The notes under the pieces were generated by a model. That model searched no databases. It was not told the origin of the DNA and saw nothing but the letters and a program-made list of their open reading frames with translations. A stretch of 64,000 nucleotides of DNA, from assembly GCF_900497805.2 (NCBI RefSeq), contig NW_020954570.1, positions 9,642,586-9,706,585 on the forward strand, in the 5' to 3' direction. Both the position numbers and the translations under genes were made by a program. Source of the stretch: Vombatus ursinus. Its lineage: Eukaryota; Chordata; Mammalia; Diprotodontia; Vombatidae. Positions 22,005 through 34,363 of this stretch are shown here, piece by piece (the stretch's first letter is position 1; every line of letters starts with the position of its first letter).

Positions 22005-22700
22005 GGCTTCTTTGAATAGTTTTTGACCTATGTGTCTAACATGAATATATGTTGGGAAAATGCATTTCCTAGATTAACACTGTCTCCAAGGTTACTTCCC
22101 CAAAACGAATAGGCTTTGGTGGGGAGGGCCCAAGTTGCTGGTGACTACTTTTCACTGTTATTCTAGGGAGGTAACCAGGTGAGGCTGAGAAGTCTAGTGC
22201 TGTGCATCATGAAACAAACACTGTGTGTTTTCCATTGATTATCAGATTTAATTAGTTTTATAAAGTGTATTTCTAAGGTACAGTTGTTACATAAACATCC
22301 CCACTAAACTTGCTGGAACTTAGCACATATGGTGGAGGGGTAAACTCACAACTCCTAGTTACCAAAAGTTCTTTTCTCCCTTCCAGGAGTCAGCATGAAG
22401 GTCGCCGTGAGTGTGTGATCCTGCAGAGATCCATGGATTGGTGTCTCCATTGAATTCTGAAGCTGCCTTTCCTGGTGTGTCTCGTTCTGTCCTCAGTATG
22501 TCTCTCAGGTCCCAGGGGAAAAGCTACCCACAGCCACTGTTCCTTTGACACTGTTTCTGACACGTAGTGAACTGATCTGACCTTTCGAAGTTCACAAGAT
22601 CATCACCTGGTCGATGGGGAGGAAGGAGAAAAACTGTATTCTCAGAACTGCATTAAAAAAGGCAATTCCTGCTATTTCATCTCCATACAGTTTCTCTACA
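22005..22700. other. Stretch downstream of the CpG block; possible mini-exon
   Basis: No repeat recognised. A pyrimidine tract ending ttctcccttccag (to 22386) is followed by gagtcagcATGAAGGTCGCC and directly by a GTGAGT donor at 22405. That would be a 19-base exon with a start codon. A CAG-GTGAGG donor lies at about 22179. These are signals only; I cannot name a product. Confidence 0.25.
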
Positions 22701-22719
22701 ATGACCCCAGCTGGTATAT

Positions 22720-22900
22720 TCTTTCTCCCTCACATCCTCTTTTGGCTCCTTTATGTATTGTTTTCCTCTATTAAAATGTAGGCTTCTTGAGGGCAGGAAC
22801 GATTTTTCTTTTTGCTTCTTCTTGTATTCCCAGGATTTAGGATAGGGTCAAGTACATAGTAAGGCTCTAATAAATGTTGACTAGCTGACTGACTTCAGGA
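22720..22900 (+). mobile_element. L2 LINE 3' end
   Basis: Typical order: tgtaggcttcttgagggcag, tattcccaggatttaggata, agtacatagtaaggctctaa and taaatgttgactagctgact. This is the short-tailed 3' end of mammalian L2. Confidence 0.8.
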
Positions 22901-22904
22901 CTGG

Positions 22905-23390
22905 ACTGGCCTGCCTCTGAGAATGCCTAATTCTGACCTGGCTTGTTATACACAAGAAGATAGTTATGCCTGATTTTTTCAGCCACAAGGCTATGAGAAT
23001 CATCTGTCTTTTTCCAATCATTAAAGCACTTTACTCTTCCCGAACTGATTAGGACTTATTCCTAACTAGGCTACCCCTTTGATGAATTGATTGATTGATT
23101 CAATTTGTTGAAAGTGAATTTTCAGGAGAACATAACTGATTCCATCTTTTTCTGAATGGGCCATTTTGCTGTCTATGGCCCCCTTGAGAACTGCAAGACC
23201 AGCTGCAGCAACTGGTTTCCTTGTCTTCTTTTCAAGTCTAACTGGTACAAAAAGACTTAATTAGTAAAAAGGAGTATTTCAGAGGCTCCAGAATGTCCCC
23301 TTCCTTTATTTAGTCTGACATTTAGTTCCCTTTGATTTAATGAAACTAGTTATAATGTAACAAGGACATGTTGTTTGTGAAAACAAACTC
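22905..23390. other. Unassigned stretch, no gene seen
   Basis: Mixed AT-rich DNA without an identifiable repeat or coding exon. Confidence 0.35.
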
Positions 23391-24735
23391 CAAAATCTGA
23401 AATAGTTTTACAAAGAAATTTATTGGGTCATTTGATAAAGAAACTTAGCCAAAAAAAAGAGGTAGGTCCCTCTCACCAAATTCTGGAAGGTTTACATTAT
23501 GTAGAGTATCCACACAGGAGTCACACAAAAATTACCTGAAGGGACCCCAAGATATGAGCTTACGTGGAGCCAAAACAAGTCCTGAATGTAAGGACCCATG
23601 TCAAGAATGCTCTGGGTGGATCTAGGACCTGGGAGAACCCCCCAAAATTTGCAGCCATCTCCAGCATTCCTAGAGAGTTATTGAGGTCAGGCAACATTCT
23701 AGGTACAAGCAACCTCTAATCACATAAAGTTGGATTTAAACAGTATAATTTTTTTCCCAAACAATATAATTAGTCATTATTTCCAGAATTTCTTCCTTTT
23801 GGGTTTTTTCACTCTCAACATTATCATACTAGCAAAAGCATAATTACAAAAGCAAAAAAGCTGAGTTAAGGTATGGGGGGGGTTAATTAACATAATCTGA
23901 ATCAAAGGAAGAGTCCTCATGATCCACCTTATCTAAAGCTTGATGTAATTCATCTAAGGAGGGATAGGACTGATTACAAACTTCCCCCGAGATCTCATGA
24001 TCTCAGGAGAGAGAGAAGGAAGGAGAGAGGGAGGGAGGGAGGTTGAGAAGGAGGGAAGAAGAGAGAGGATGGGAGAAATAGGGAAGGAGGGAGGGTGGGA
24101 ATTAAACACAGAGAAATTAAACTGAGCAAGCATTAGTGACTATAAATTAAGGAACTTAAACTTTCACTAGGAAACAAGTACACTACAGCCATGAACATCA
24201 CAAAAAAAAAAATCCTAATCATGTTTCCTTCAATGTCATAAAAGTCGAACAAACTTAATTAAGCAGAGGTATAATCTCATATATCTCTTAAGAAGACAAA
24301 CCTTATTAAGCAGATTTTATAGATAAATTGTCAGGTTACAGATTAAACTATTTAGAGGGTCCACAATGGACTGATTTGAGAGGAGAGATTTATATGTCCC
24401 CAATTAGCTAGGGTAGTTGAAAAAAAGTGAAATACTTTAGGAAGCTCAAATATCCCTTTCTCAAACAGTTACCATTATTATTCCATAAGTTGAGTTTTGG
24501 TAAGGTATGGTGAATAAAAACATAAGACAGGCTTTCAGTTAACCAAAAAATTTGCAAGGAGGAATGGCCTTGATTCCCGAACAATAAATAAAAGGAATTT
24601 TGACATACATGTCTTGTAGGCAAACATAAACACCACAAAACAAGAAAGTCAAAGTGGTACAACAATGATCAACAATATTAAATAACACCAAGTCTCCTTC
24701 CTGGTAACCTTCCCCCAATATCCATATAATCAATA
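23391..24735 (-). mobile_element. Unidentified insertion, possibly LTR-derived
   Basis: About 1.3 kb sits directly against the truncated end of a minus-strand L1 at 24735. Read on the minus strand it has an aataaa-type signal near 23418, a long purine/pyrimidine tract (ga-rich, 24003-24095), and no open frame with a recognisable viral or host domain. This would fit an old, broken LTR element, but paired LTRs were not found and the call is weak. Confidence 0.25.
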
Positions 24736-26790
24736 TATTTCACCTTGAGCCCCAGAACTTGTATTCTTATAAATTTGATTCAGTTCTCTATATATTTGAG
24801 AAATGAGGCCTTTATGAGGAACACTGGCTGCAGAAATTGTTCCCCAGCTTTCTACTTTCCTTTTAATCTTGGTTGCATTGGTTTTGTTTGTGCAAAACTT
24901 TTTTAATTTAATGTAATAAAAACTATCCATTTTGCATTTCATAACATTGTCTATCTCTTCCTTGGTCATAAATTCTTCCCTTCTCTATAGTTCTGACTGG
25001 TAAACTATTCCTTACTCTCCTAATTTGCTTGTGGTATCACCCTTTCTCCAAGCACAATCCATTTTTTCACCCCTTAATTTTTCTTTACATCACCACATCA
25101 AAGTCAACTTATACCCACACCCTCTGTCTACGTATACTCCTTCTAACTGTCCTAACAGAGATACAGTTCTCAAGAGTTACAAGTATCATCTTCCCGTGTA
25201 GGAATGTAAACAGTTTAATCTTATCGAATAACATTTTTTTTCCTCTTTATCTTCTTACGCTTCTTGAGTCTTGTGTTTAAAGATCGAATTTTCTCTTCAG
25301 CTCTGGTTTTTCATCAAGAAAGTTTGGAAGTCCCCTATTTCATTGACTGTCCATCTCCTCCCCTGAAAGTATATGCTCAGTTTTATTTGGTAGTTGATTC
25401 TTGGTTGTAATCCAAGCTCCTTTGCTTTCTGGAACATATTCCAAGCCCTCAGATCCTTTAATGTAGAAGATGCTATGTTCTGTGTAATCCTGACTGTGGC
25501 TCCTTGATATTTGAATTGTTTCTTTATAGCTACTTGCAGTATTTTCTTGACCTGATAATTCTGGAATTTGGCTACATTATTCCTTGGAGTTTTCATTTTG
25601 TGATCTCTTTCAGGAGGTGATTAGTGGATTCTTTCAATGACTATTTTACCCTCTGATTCTAGGATATCAGGGCAGTTTTCCTAGATAATTTCTTGATCCT
25701 TGTTTTAAGGTAATTCATTATCTCTTAAATTATCTCTCCTGTATGTATTTTCCAAGTCAGTCATTTTTCCAATAAAGTATTTTACATTTACTTCTGTTTT
25801 TTCATTCTTTTGATTTTGTTTGACTGATTCTTGATGTCTCATAGAGTCATTAACTTCCACTTGCCCAATTCTAATTTTTAAGGAATTATTTTCTTCAGTT
25901 AGGGTTTGTACCTCCTTTTCCATTTGGCCAATTCTACTTTTTAAGGTGCTGTTTTCTTCAGTCAATTTTTGTCCTTCCTTTTGAAAGCTGTTGACTCTCT
26001 CTTGCATAATTTCTCATTTCTTTTCCCAATTTTTCTTCTACCCCTCTTACTTGATTTTAAAAATCCTTTTTGAGTTCTTCCCAGAAGGTTTTTTAAGCTT
26101 GAGACCAATTCATCTTCCCTTTTAAGGCTTCACATATAAATTTTGACATTGTTGTCCTCTGCTGAGTTTGTGTTTTGGTTTTCCCTGTCACCACAGTAGC
26201 TTTCTATGGTTAGGGTTCTTTTCTGTTTTTTACTCATTTTTAAGCAGTTTTAGTGACTTTAAAGTCGAGCTCTGCTTCTGGGGCACAGGGGCCACTGTTC
26301 CAAGCTTACTGCATTGGAGGCCAGGGGCCTGTTCACTGGTTTTCTGCACCAAGGTCGCAGGTGTTGGCAGCTTGCCCACTGCACTGGGGTGGGCTGCTCT
26401 ATTCATACCTGTTGTGCTGGGGTCCTGAGGTTGGCTGTTTGCCTTCTACACTGGTACTGGAGTCCTCACAGCTGGCCTGCTGTGCCATTAACCTGTGAAA
26501 CCAGGATGGAGGGGCCTTGGTTGCTGATGTGTGCTGTGGATAAGAGCTTCCTGCTGGCTCCCAGACACTGTACTAAGCTGTGATCCCCTTCTATCCAAGT
26601 AAGACAGACCTTTCCTGGGGTGCTTTTAAGTTATCTTAAGCTGGAAAATTGTTTCACTCCATCTTGAGAGGGTTCCATCACTCCAGAATACATTTAGAGG
26701 TTTGATTTGATGTTGTTTCCAAAGCAACTGGGGAGAGCTCAGGCAACTTCCTGGCTTCTCTCCACCATCTTGGCTCTGCTGTTTGTTAGA
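24736..26790 (-). mobile_element. L1 LINE with ORF1, most of ORF2 missing
   Basis: On the minus strand from right to left: a 5' region (26030-26790); the ORF1 coiled-coil with heptad-like repeats QKLTEENSTLKSRIGQMEKE and EENNSLKIRIGQVE (25705-26007); the ORF1 NTYRRDNLRDNELP block; then the ORF1 C-terminal domain (25297-25596, ending with the EKQSLILIEKP-like text). It then passes straight into late ORF2 text (LISQIYRELNQIYKN, 24730-24969). ORF1 is split into two frames by a break, and about 3 kb of ORF2 is absent. The arrangement resembles a half-L1 (HAL1-like) element or a deleted L1. Confidence 0.75.
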
Positions 26791-27119
26791 ATTTACTTAT
26801 GAATCTACCAAGTACTGGTGAGTTTTTCCTTAGGGAGCTCATTGTTGACTTATTGAATTTCTCTTTCTAAGATAGGGTTATTTAAGTATTCTATTTCCTC
26901 TTCTGTTAATCTGGGCAATTTGTGTTTTTGTAAATATTCATCCATTTCACTTAGGTTGTTAGATTTATTGGCACATAGTTGGGCAAAATAGTTTCTAATA
27001 ATTGCTTTAGTTTCTTCTTTGTTGGTAGTGAATTCACCCTTTTCACTTTTGAAACTGGCAATTTAACTTTCTTCTTCTTCTTTTTAATTAAATTAACCTG
27101 CGGTTTTTCCATGAATTTA

Positions 27120-28660
27120 ACAGATGAGTAGAGCATTGACTAGAGTGAGGAGAGACTTGAGACAGAGATATCAATGAGCAAGCTATTGCAGTAGTCTAGC
27201 TATAAGATGACGACAGCCTGCATCAGGGAGGGTGGCAGTGTCAGAAGATGGAAAGAGGTATATATAATGGACTCGAGCACAGATTAGTAATGGTGAGGTG
27301 AGAGAGAGATTGAGGAGTTGAAAATGATATCTAGGTTGTGAGCCTAGATGATGGGGAGGATAGTGGTGTTCTGTACCATAATAGTGAAATTAGCAAAAGG
27401 GAGAGTTGGAAAAAAGGATAATGAATTCAGTTTTGGATATGATAAATTTAAGTTGTCTATGATATATCCAGTTTTGTGACATCCAGAAGGTAGTCAGAGA
27501 CGCAAGAATGGAGATCAGGGGAAAGGTTAGAGCTAAACAAATAGAACTGAGAATCAATAGTAGAGAGATGATCAATGAATCCATGGAAGCTGATGAGTTC
27601 ACCAAACAAAACAGTAGAGAGGGAAAAGAGAAGGCTCAGCACTCTGTGTCAGTCATGGTTAATGGATATGACTTGGATGAAGATCCAGCAAAGGAAACTT
27701 CAATAGGCTCATTCAAAAGGCAGTAAAAGAACCAAGAGAGCAATACCATGATAATGTAGAGAGAAGATAATATTGAAGATTATAGGATGTCAAAGTCTGA
27801 GACGTGAAGAAAGGTGGGCATTGAGAAAAGACTTTTAGATTTGCCTATTAAGAAATAAATGGGAACTTTAGAGGGAACATTTTCAGTTGAGTTGAGGTTG
27901 AAAGCCAAACTACAGAGAATTAGGAAGCGAGTGGAAAGGAAGTATAGGAATTCAGTCAGACAGGGAGAGATTGAAGATTAGAATAGAGATAGAAGAAGAG
28001 GCAATCTGTGTAGAGAAGCCATTATGGAATGGAATCACTTGCACATGTAGAGGGATTTGCCTTAGCAAGAAAAACTACATTTTCATGTGAGACAAGGGTA
28101 AAAGAGGAGATTTTGACACAAAGGTGAAGGAAAAGTCAGTGGCAGAAATGTTGTGAGATGAGGAAGAGGGGAGAAAAGTGAATGGCCTCAATCTTTTTCT
28201 GTTAAATATGAAGCAAAGTTCTTAGCTGAGAGGATGGAGGAAGGAAGAACCATGGGAAGTTTGAGGAAGGATGAAAAAGTTTGGAAAGCTCATGGAGTAG
28301 GATCTTGAATTTAATTAGGACACTGTAAATGAACTGCCTTCTTGCAAAGAATCTTAGTTGAGATTATGGAACATAAATTTGTAGTGGATCGAATTTTCAT
28401 GGTTTGATGATTTCTCTAACTTCAATCAGCTGCACCCAAGTATGAATGAAGGTAGCAGATGGTGATAATTCAAAGTTGAAGGCTGGCTGGTCAAGTTTGG
28501 TGATAAAATAAGAGGACAAAGGACGTAAGAGAAGAGGACAGAGTAGAGTTAAACTGGTTCACTAAGGAGTTGCGATGTGGAAAGGCTAAGTAGCCAATGC
28601 AGAGGGAAGAATTGAGGGGTGGAGGATGCAGTGAGGGCAAAGAGCACTGTTAAGAGTTAT
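27120..28660 (-). mobile_element. L2 LINE, long ORF2 remnant
   Basis: The + strand gives antisense L2 over about 1.5 kb in the correct order: tattgcagtagtctagctat; tcagttttggatatgataaa; ggatgaagatccagcaaagg; acttttagatttgcctatta; and cacttgcacatgtagaggga. It therefore covers most of the reverse transcriptase in minus orientation. Broken throughout; open frames at 27390-27605 and 27457-27642 are pieces of it. Confidence 0.75.
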
Positions 28661-28984
28661 AATGGCACAGAAGGCAAAAGAGCAGCATTACTCTTGCTCT
28701 TGCTTTGCAAATGCACCTGCATTTCTCTTCCCCTGTGATTGAACAGCTTAGATGCTTTAGTTATCCTACACTGAAAGTGGCTATATGTTGTCTGTTCCTC
28801 ATTTTCAATTATTTCATGTTTGATCCTATATAAAAATGAATATTCAAGAGAATTAAATTTATTTTTTTCATCATGGTACAAATTGCTTGGAATACATGGA
28901 TAAACACTTGGATACGTGGATAGACAATTCAACTCAATGGATAGTTTACTCTCCAGAAGATGAGATTCAACTATTGAAAATGTT
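28661..28984. other. Unassigned spacer between two L2 pieces
   Basis: No repeat or gene recognised. A minus-strand open frame of 128 codons (28657-29043) crosses into L2 text and has no recognisable domain. Confidence 0.3.
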
Positions 28985-29137
28985 TTTAGATTTTGATGAT
29001 AGATGAAGGTAGGGTTATTTGAGGAAGGGGGTAACATGGGCATGTTTGTAGGAGTAGTGATTCAGCAAGTACACAGGGAGACATTAAAATTAGAGTAGAG
29101 ATGGAAGAGGAGGCAATCTGTGTGGAGAAGCCATATG
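28985..29137 (-). mobile_element. Second L2 fragment overlapping the first in content
   Basis: gggggtaacatgggcatgtt and gaggaggcaatctgtgtgga repeat part of the L2 just left of it (compare 27961-28027). The same L2 segment is thus present twice, about 1.1 kb apart, from two insertions or a local duplication. Confidence 0.6.
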
Positions 29138-31026
29138 GTGGATATTTTGTTGTTGTTGTTTTTAATCTTTGTTTTTCCTCTTATAAGGTCCCATCCTCAT
29201 GTCTTACTGTGGTAAAGGCTATGAGGAGGGAGTACAAACTTTCCCTCAGGACAGACCTAGCAATAAATTATAAATTTGTCAACAGATCAATACAGTAAAA
29301 ATCAAAGGACTTGATATTTTTGGACACAGTAATTCATGAAGATATCCTATTATGGCATAGAGGGTTGTAATTTGTGTTGGGAGGGAAGGGGATACACATA
29401 GAAAAAGAGGCAATAGAGAGTCATACATAGGGCATTGGATAAGCAGGGAACTACATCTTGTTGAAAGGTACTATAGACAATGAAGTAATATTAGTATCAA
29501 ATACAGATACACCAAATGACATAGCATCCAAATTTTTAAAGAAAAAGTTAAATAAGTAACCAGAGGAAATAGACAGTAAAAAATACTAGTAGGAGACCTC
29601 ATTTTACCTATCTCAGAACCAGGAAAAATCTAATCAGAAAGTAAACAAGAAAGAAGTTAGGGAGGTGAATAGAATTTTATAAAAGTTAGATATGACAGAC
29701 CTCTGGAGAAAACTGAATGAGAATAGAAAAGAACCTTTTTCTCATTTGGACATGACATCTTCACAAAAAAATGACCAGGTATTAGGGCAGAAAAACCTCA
29801 CAACTAAATGCAGAAAAATAGAAATATTAAATGCAGCCTTCTTTGACCATAATTCAATAAAATTTAATAATAAAGGGCCTTAGAAGCATGGAATAAAAAA
29901 TAATTGGAAACTAAATAACCTAATCCTAACAAATGAGTGGGTCAAAGAATAAATCATAGAAACAAGTAATAATTTTATAAAAGATAATGAAACCATGAGA
30001 CAACATACCAAAATTTATAGAATGCTGCTAAAGCAGTTTGTAGGGGAAAATTCATATTTCTAAATATTTATATCAATAAATGAGAGAAAGAGTAGATCAA
30101 TGAATTGGACATGCAACTAAAAAAAACTAGAAAAAGAACAAATTAAAAATTTCCAATTAAATGCCAAAATAGAAATCCTAGAAATGAAGAGATTGATAAA
30201 ATTGAAAGTTAAATAAAATTGAATTAATAAATACAACTAAGAGCTGGTTTTATGAAAATACCAATAAAATATATCAATCATTGGTTAGTTTGATTAAAAA
30301 AAAGAAAACCAAATTGCCTGTATCAAAAGTGAAAAGAGTGATTGCACTACCAATGAAAATGAAATTAAAGCAATTATTTTGCCCAGTTGTATGCCAATTA
30401 AACTGATAATCTAAATGAAATGAATGAATATTTACAAAAATATAAATTGCCTAGATTAACAGAAGAGGAAATAGAATACTTAAATAATCCTATCTTAGAT
30501 AAAGGAATTAAATAAGCCATAAATGAGCTCCCTAACAAAAAATGCCCAGAACCAGATGAATTTACAAGGGATACCAAATATTTATGGAATAATTAATTCT
30601 AATATTATTATAAACTGCTTCAAAAATAGGGAAAGAAGCAGTTATACCAAATTCCTTTTATGACACAAATATGATTTTGATACCTAAACCAGGAAGACCA
30701 AAAACAGAGAAAGAATACTATAGACTAATTTCCTTAATGAACATTCATGAAAAAAACTTAAATAAATATTAGCAAGGAGGCTATAGCAAAATATTACAAA
30801 GGTCATATGGTATGATCAGGTGGTATTTATAACAGGAATGCAGAGCTGATTCAGCATTAAGAAAAGTATAATAATAATTGGCCATAAAAATATCAAAATT
30901 GACATAGTAAAAACAAAAACAACAAATGTCACATGATCATATCAATAGATGCAGAAAAAGCTTTTGACAAAATGCCATATACATTCCTGTTTAAAATACT
31001 AAAAAGCATAGGAATAAATGGAGCTT

Positions 31027-31175
31027 TTTTTTTTTTTTGGCTGTTGGGGTTAAGTGCTTTGCCCAGGGTCACATAGCTAGTAAGTGTGAAGTATTTGGTC
31101 TGAGGCCAGATTTGAACTCAGGTACTCCTGACCTCAGGGCGAGTGCTTCATGTACCATGCCACCTAGCTGCACCT
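31027..31175 (-). mobile_element. tRNA-derived SINE inserted in L1
   Basis: Antisense SINE with a leading T run (31026-31040), then ggttaagtgctttgcccagg, gaggccagatttgaactcag and the head complement caccatgccacctagctg-like text. The L1 phrase aaatggagctt occurs on both sides (31017-31027 and 31176-31186), a clean target-site duplication of about 11 bp. Confidence 0.85.
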
Positions 31176-32285
31176 AAATGGAGCTTATCTTCAACTAATA
31201 AGTAGTATCTATCTAAAATCAAAGTGAGCATTATCTTATCTGTAATGGGAAAAAACTAGAAGCCTTATTAATAAAATTGGAGTGAAGCAAGGATGTCTAT
31301 TATTATTATTCAATATTGTGCTAAAAATGTTTGCCACATCAGTAAGACAAGACAAAGAAACTGAAAGAATAAGACTAGGCAACGAGAAAACAAAATTGTC
31401 ATTCTTTGCAGATGATGTGATGATATATTTAGAGAACCCTAGAAAATCAAAACAATTAGAAATTTTATAAAAGTTGTAGGATATAAAATGGATCCTCACA
31501 AATCATCATATAAATTATATATTACCAGCAAAACCCAGCAGGAAGAGATAGAAACAGAAATTCTGTTTTAAATAATTGTAGACAGTATAAAATACTTGGC
31601 AGTCTGTTAAAACACAACTAGGAACTATAGGAACACAATTACAAAACACTTTTCACACAAATAAAGATAAATCTAAATAACTGGAGAAGTATTAATTGCT
31701 AATGGATAAGCTCAGCCAATATAACAAAAATGAAAATTCTACCTAGGTTAATTTGCTTATTCATTGCCATACCATTCAAACTACCTAAGAATCATTTTGT
31801 AGAGCTAGGAAAAAAATCATCTGGAAGAACAAAAGGTGAAGAAGTCAGTCTGACAGTACCAGATTTCAAACTATATTACAAAACAGTAATCATCAAAACC
31901 ATCTGGTACTGCTTAAGAAATAAAGTGGTGGATCAATGGAATCAATTAGATACACAATACACAAGAGTAAATGACTATAGTAATCTAATGTTTGATAAAC
32001 CCAAAGATTTAAGCTTTTGAGACAAGACATTCATCATTTGAAGGAAATTACTGGGAAAGCTAGAAAGCAGTTTGACAGAAACTGGAAACAGATTAGCAAT
32101 TCATACGGTATGCCAAAATAAGGTCAAATTTGGTAAAAGATGTAGAGTGATATCATAAGCAAATTAGGGGAGCATGGAAAGATGATCAAATCTATGGATA
32201 AAGGAAGAGTATTATGACCAAATGAGACATAAAAAAGATCACAGGAAGTAAAATGGATAATTTTGACTCCATGAAGTTAAAAAGG

Positions 32286-32286
<1 letters not shown>

Positions 32287-32335
<49 letters not shown>

Positions 32336-32342
32336 ACACACC
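32287..32342. repeat. (CA)n microsatellite inside L1
   Basis: About 27 units. The flanks read as L1 ORF2 (AAKIRRKV-type text follows at 32345), where the normal sequence is a short acaaacaaaacc; the run has replaced or expanded from that. Confidence 0.9.
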
Positions 32343-32550
32343 AATGCAGCCAAAATTAGAAGGAAAGTAAGAAACTGAAGGGAAAAAAATTACAGCAAGT
32401 TTCTCTAACAAAAGTCTCATCCTCAAATATATGCAGAACTGAGACAAATTTATAAAAACAAAAGTCATTCCACAATTGATAAATGGTCAAAGGATATGAA
32501 CAGACAGTTTTGGGAAGAAGAAATCAAAGCTATCAAGAATTATATATTTT

Positions 32551-33780
32551 TAAAAATTTTATTAATTTATTTTGATTTATCAACAATCATGTCCATAAAC
32601 TTTTGAGTTTAAAATTTTTCTCCCCCTTCCTTCCCCTCCAAAGATGGCATGCAATCTGATATAGGCTCTACATATACATTCCTATTAAACATATTTTCAC
32701 ATTAGTGATGTTGTAAGGAAGAATTAGAACCAATAGGAGGAACCACAAGAAAGAGAAAACAAAACAGAAGAAAAAAATAGCAAATAGTATGCTTCGATGT
32801 GCATTCAAACTACATAGTTCTTTCTTTGGATGTGGATAGTATTATCCATCATGAGACTTTTGGAGATGTCCTAGATCCTTACATTGCTGAGAAGAGCCAG
32901 GTCTATGAAAGTCAGTCATCACACATTGTGGCTGTTACTGTGTACGACATTCTCCTGGTTCTGCTCACTTCACTCAGCATCAGTCCATACAAGTTTTTCC
33001 AGGTTTTTCTGAAGTCTACCTGCTCATCATTTCTTACAGCACAATGTATTCCATCACATTCATATACCACAACTTGCTCAGCCATTCCCCAATTGATGGG
33101 CATTGCCTCAATTTCCAATTCTTTGCCACCACAAAAAGAACTGCTATAAATATTTTTGTACATGTGGGTCCTTTTCCCATTTTTATGATCTCTTTGGGAC
33201 ACGACCCTAGAAGTGCTATTGCTTGGTCAAAGGGTATGCATATTTTTACAGCACTTTGGGCATAGTTCCAAATTGCTCTCCAAAATGGTTGGATCAGTTC
33301 ACAACTCCACCAACAATGCATTAGTGTTCCAATTTTCCCACATCTTCTCCAACATTTATCATTTTCCTGTTTTGTCATGTTGGCCAATCTGATAGGTATG
33401 ATGTAGCACCTCAGAGATGTTTTGATTTGCATTTCTCTAATCAATAGTGATTTAGAGCATTTTTTTCATACGACTATAGATGGCTTTAATTTCTTCATCT
33501 GAGAACTGCCTGTTCATATCCTTGACCATTTATCAATTGGGGAATGACTTGTATTCTTATAAATTTGACTTAGTTCTCTATATATTTTAGATATGAGGCC
33601 TTTATCAGAGACAGTAATTATAAAAATCCTTTTCCAGTTTTCTGCTTCCCTCCAAATTTTGATTTCAGTCGCTTTTCAATTTAATGTAATCAAAATTATC
33701 CATTTTGCGTTTCGTAATGTTCTCTCTCTCCTGTTTGGTCATAAATTCTTCTGTTTTCCGTAAATCTGACAAGTAAACTA
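32551..33780 (-). mobile_element. L1 LINE 3' part inserted in another L1
   Basis: Minus-strand element: 3' end (T-rich, 32551-32580), 3' UTR, then ORF2 C-terminus. An open frame at 33034-33444 encodes MIREMQIKTSLRCYIIPIRL, the KCWRRCGKIGTLMHCWWSCE cysteine region (the C-x3-C...H-C type block of L1 ORF2) and the final KLWYMNVMEYIVL. The repeat aagaattatat flanks it (32535 onward and 33781 onward), and the host L1 reads on across the site. It is 5'-truncated. Confidence 0.9.
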
Positions 33781-34205
33781 AAGAATTATATTTTTTAAAA
33801 ATGCTCTAAATCACTAATGATTAGACAAATGCAAATTAAAATAACTGAGGTATCATCTCACACCTACCAGATTGGCCATTATCACAGAAAAGAAAAATAG
33901 TAAATGCTAAAGGGATGTGGAAAAATAGGGACACAGCAACAGCAATGTTGTGCAATAATCAGCTGTGAATGATTTAGCTAGTCTGATCAACCCAATGATC
34001 CTAGACAGTTCTGAAGGACTCATGATGAAAAATGCTATCTATATCCGGAGAGAGAAAGAACTGATGAACTGAGTGAAGATTAAAGCATACTTTTTTCATT
34101 ATTTTATGCTTCTTGCTTTTTATTTTTTGTAATATGGTTAATATGGAAATATGTTTTGCCTGATTTCACATGTATAATTTATTTAAAAAAGAATAAAAAA
34201 TTAAA
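33781..34205 (+). mobile_element. L1 LINE 3' end, outer element (right part)
   Basis: Continues the ORF2 of 29430-32550 at aatgctctaaatcactaatg (the KCSKSLMIRQMQI block), with an internal deletion, then the 3' UTR (tatggaaatatgttttgcct) and an A-rich end near 34205. Confidence 0.85.
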
Positions 34206-34363
34206 AAAAGAAACAAAATAAAAGATTCAATAGATGAATAACAATTGAATATATAGTTAAATAATTTCTTTCCCAATTCCAAAACTTGTTTCCAGCATCA
34301 CTAATGTGGCTATACTTCAGCCATTATATTTCTTTTTAATCAACTGACTGCATCTGAGGTAGG

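Larger units (their letters stand above)
29430..32550 (+). mobile_element. L1 LINE ORF2, outer element (left part)
   Basis: Protein text in order: endonuclease C-terminus (KLDMTDLWRKLNENRKEPFS, about 29680-29740, then a DHNSIKF block at 29845); linker; the RT block near 30540-30900; QGCLLLLFNIVLKMFATSVR and then LSFFADDVMIYLENP at 31290-31440 (the catalytic FADD is intact); and the thumb/C-terminal text SLTVPDFKLYYKTVIIKTIW at 31840-31900. A SINE interrupts it at 31027-31175, a (CA)n run has expanded at 32290-32340, and a second L1 interrupts it at 32551. It resumes at 33781. Confidence 0.85.

Noticed and set aside
24003-24100. GA-rich tract as a GAGA-type regulatory element
   Set aside because: Impure simple sequence within a probable old insertion; nothing else supports a regulatory role.
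33034-33444. 136-codon minus-strand open frame
   Set aside because: It is the C-terminus of L1 ORF2 (CWRRCGKIGTLMHCWW block), not a host gene.
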